Of a stretch of DNA of 9,401 bases, positions 8,405-9,401 are shown piece after piece. Numbering within the stretch: the stretch's first letter is position 1; each line of letters starts with the position of its first letter. The notes below the pieces were generated by a model that saw only the letters and a list, made by a program, of their open reading frames with translations, made no database searches and had not been told where the DNA came from. Made by a program: the position numbers and the translations under genes. This DNA is from an uncultured Methylobacteriaceae bacterium (GTDB lineage Bacteria; Pseudomonadota; Alphaproteobacteria; Rhizobiales; Beijerinckiaceae), in the NCBI GenBank assembly GCA_937872715.1, contig CALMTJ010000397.1:703-10103 (forward strand), written 5' to 3'.

Positions 8405-8463
8405 GGCCGCGACCACGGCTTCGCCGTGCGGCCAAGGCGAGAACCTGCGTGATCGCGGTTCTC
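8405..8463 (-). promoter_or_regulatory. Two hairpins in the 5' leader of the RNA helicase gene
   Basis: Hairpin one pairs CACGGC (8414-8419) with GCCGTG (8423-8428) around a 3-base loop. It is extended by GGCCG (8405-8409) pairing with CGGCC (8429-8433) across a small bulge. Hairpin two pairs GAGAACC (8439-8445) with GGTTCTC (8457-8463) around an 11-base loop. In the helicase mRNA, hairpin one would end about ten bases before the GTG at 8394, where a ribosome would bind. A weak sigma-70-like promoter for this strand may lie at 8563-8591 (TTGACT, 17 bases, TACCTG), giving a leader of about 160 bases. The pairing is seen in the sequence, while a regulatory role is inference. Confidence 0.4.
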
Positions 8464-8617
8464 TCGTCAGGAGCGAATGAAGGGGGAGGCCGGGCCGCTC
8501 ACAGCGGTACCGTCACGCAGCCTCTCTCACGCGACCGAGTCAGCCGCTTACGCCTTATCGCCCAGGTAGCGGCTCCATGCCGCGAAGTCAATCCTGGCAT
8601 CGGACAAGCGAATATTC

Positions 8618-8643
8618 GGAACTTCGGAAAAGACAGCAGGGTT
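8618..8643 (+). promoter_or_regulatory. Predicted sigma-EcfG (general stress response) promoter
   Basis: GGAAC at 8618-8622 and GGTT at 8640-8643 are separated by 17 bases. This matches the alphaproteobacterial EcfG consensus GGAAC-N16/17-cGTT in the -35 box, the spacing and the invariant GTT. A start of transcription near 8650 would give a leader of about 26 bases carrying the ribosome binding site of the KGG gene at 8676. The downstream gene belongs to a family repeatedly found in stress regulons, and a PhyR-like gene lies next to it, which adds to the case. Confidence 0.7.
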
Positions 8644-8675
8644 GACGGAGCGAAGATCATCGAAGGAAGCGTCGG

Positions 8676-8864
8676 ATGTCGAAGGAACAGTTCGCATCAA
8701 CGCGCGGCTTTGCCTCCATGGGAGAGGATCGTCAGCGCGAGATCGCCAGCAAGGGCGGCAGGAGCGTGCCTGCGGAGAAGCGGTCCTTCTCGCAGGACCG
8801 GAGTCTCGCGTCGCAGGCCGGCCGCAAGGGTGGGCAGGTCTCGGGCACATCGCGGCACGGGTGA
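8676..8864 (+). CDS. KGG-repeat stress-induced small protein
   Basis: This 62-aa hydrophilic protein contains two KGG units: ASKGGRSV around K26 and AGRKGGQV around K51. They are joined by a segment (RSFSQDRSLASQAG) typical of the KGG / stress-induced (YciG-like, con-10-like) family. The molecular role of this family is not established, but members are general-stress or starvation-induced. The protein is rich in Ser, Arg, Gly and Gln, has no signal peptide or membrane helix, and is probably disordered in the cytoplasm. The ATG at 8676 has AAGGA at 8663-8667 with an 8-base spacer, which fixes the start. A sigma-EcfG promoter lies just upstream and a terminator hairpin about 90 bases downstream, so the gene forms its own transcription unit. 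It is divergent from the helicase and convergent with the PhyR-like gene. Confidence 0.88.
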   Translation: MSKEQFASTRGFASMGEDRQREIASKGGRSVPAEKRSFSQDRSLASQAGRKGGQVSGTSRHG

Positions 8865-8954
8865 AATTTTTCTGCCGCCCATGAAACCGGACGGCTCCGA
8901 GTCAGTTTGACTTGCAACCGGCCCCGCTAAGCCCCCATCGGCCGGCAACTCTTC

Positions 8955-8988
8955 AGGCGTGATCACCCCGTGATTACGCCTTTCTTCT
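8955..8988 (+). terminator. Rho-independent terminator after the KGG gene
   Basis: AGGCGTGATCAC (8955-8966) pairs with GTGATTACGCCT (8970-8981) over 12 base pairs, one of them a G-T wobble, around the loop CCC. TTCTTCT follows on the + strand. The T-rich side faces transcription coming from the KGG gene at 8676-8864. On the minus strand the structure is followed by GAAGAGTT, so termination of the convergent PhyR-like gene there is less likely. Confidence 0.72.
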
Positions 8989-9048
8989 GACGGCTCGTGC
9001 TCGCGGCTCGGTACCGGCCGAGGCGAACGCGCCGACGGCACGAAAGGG

Positions 9049-9401
9049 CTAGGCGGTCACGCGCTCCGAGCGTCGTGCGCTCTGCTGGAAGAACAAGGCC
9101 TGGCTGATGACGGCGGATACGTGGGCCGGCTGGAACGGCTTCGCGATCAGGAAAGCCGGCTCGGGCCTCTCGCGCGTGAGGAAGCGCTCCGGATAAGCGG
9201 GGATGAAGATCACCGGCACCTGGAAGGTCTCGAGAAGGTCGTTCACGGCGTCGAGGCCCGAACTGCCGTCGGCGAGCTGGATATCCGCCAAGATCAGCCC
9301 GGGGCGCCGCTTCTCGGCGAGGGAGAGAGCCTCGCTCCGCGTCCGGGCGACGCCGGTGACCTGATGCCCGAGGCTCTCTCCCTCGCCGAGAAGCGGCGCC
9401 C
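9049..9401 (-). CDS. phyR: PhyR-like general stress response regulator, C-terminal receiver domain (5' part outside window)
   Basis: The reading frame enters from the right edge and ends with TAG at 9049-9051, leaving 116 codons visible. The sequence ILADIQLADGSSGLDAVNDL, the segment YPERFLT, the segment RPEPAFLIAKPFQP and the ending VISQALFF are the signature of PhyR receivers. In PhyR, phosphorylation of the receiver frees an N-terminal sigma-like domain to sequester NepR and release sigma-EcfG. The phospho-acceptor Asp is at 9283-9285 and the conserved Lys at 9139-9141. The conserved switch Thr after strand 4 is Pro here (codon CCC, plus-strand 9199-9201; FIPAY instead of FITAY). The N-terminal sigma-like domain and the acidic pair of strand 1 lie beyond the window, so I cannot tell a true PhyR from a paralogue. 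An internal TTG at 9291 is not the start, since homology continues upstream of it. Confidence 0.87.
   Translation of the reverse strand, partial: APLLGEGESLGHQVTGVARTRSEALSLAEKRRPGLILADIQLADGSSGLDAVNDLLETFQVPVIFIPAYPERFLTRERPEPAFLIAKPFQPAHVSAVISQALFFQQSARRSERVTA

Noticed and set aside
8398..8910. Plus-strand open frame of 170 codons spanning the helicase-KGG gap and the KGG gene in another frame
   Set aside because: Arg/Ser/Pro-rich with no domain, and it overlaps the well-supported KGG gene and its promoter.
9006..9021. Short inverted repeat CTCGG...CCGAG downstream of the PhyR-like gene
   Set aside because: Only five base pairs, with no T-run on the minus strand, so it is not supported as a terminator.

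Overview
The window reads as chromosomal DNA from a high-GC alphaproteobacterium, most likely of the Hyphomicrobiales and plausibly Methylobacteriaceae-like. Four observations support this: strong G/C bias at third codon positions, a PhyR-type receiver, a KGG stress protein behind a GGAAC...GTT promoter of the sigma-EcfG type, and an interspersed palindrome beginning like those common in Rhizobiales genomes. The genus is an inference, because no rRNA or marker gene is present.

Left part (1-6798, all on the + strand): a tightly packed transport operon. It opens with the 3' part of a polysaccharide deacetylase-like gene, followed 43 bases later by a complete ABC importer of the peptide/nickel/oligosaccharide class. 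The importer consists of a fused two-domain ATPase, a large (655 aa) periplasmic binding protein, an OppB/DppB-type permease and an OppC/DppC-type permease. The four ABC genes overlap by 1 and 4 bases or lie 1 base apart, so their translation is probably coupled. The substrate cannot be read from the sequence. The deacetylase neighbour and the oversized binding protein make an oligosaccharide as plausible as a peptide.

Middle (6799-8463): a REP-like palindrome lies between the convergent ends of the transporter operon and a minus-strand DEAD-box RNA helicase of the RhlE type. The helicase has a complete motif set and a basic Arg/Gly/Pro-rich tail. Its 5' leader contains two hairpins, one of which ends about ten bases before the annotated GTG start.

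Right part (8464-9401): a general-stress-response neighbourhood. A 62-aa KGG-repeat protein is preceded by a near-ideal sigma-EcfG promoter and a good ribosome binding site, and is followed by a Rho-independent terminator. Convergent to it, and running off the right edge, is the C-terminal receiver domain of a PhyR-like anti-anti-sigma regulator. Its phospho-acceptor Asp and conserved Lys are present, but the conserved switch Thr (FITAY in the family) is Pro (FIPAY).

No RNA genes, insertion sequences, CRISPR arrays or phage genes were recognised. The most noteworthy signals are the PhyR Thr-to-Pro change, the EcfG promoter/KGG gene beside it, and the structured leader of the helicase.
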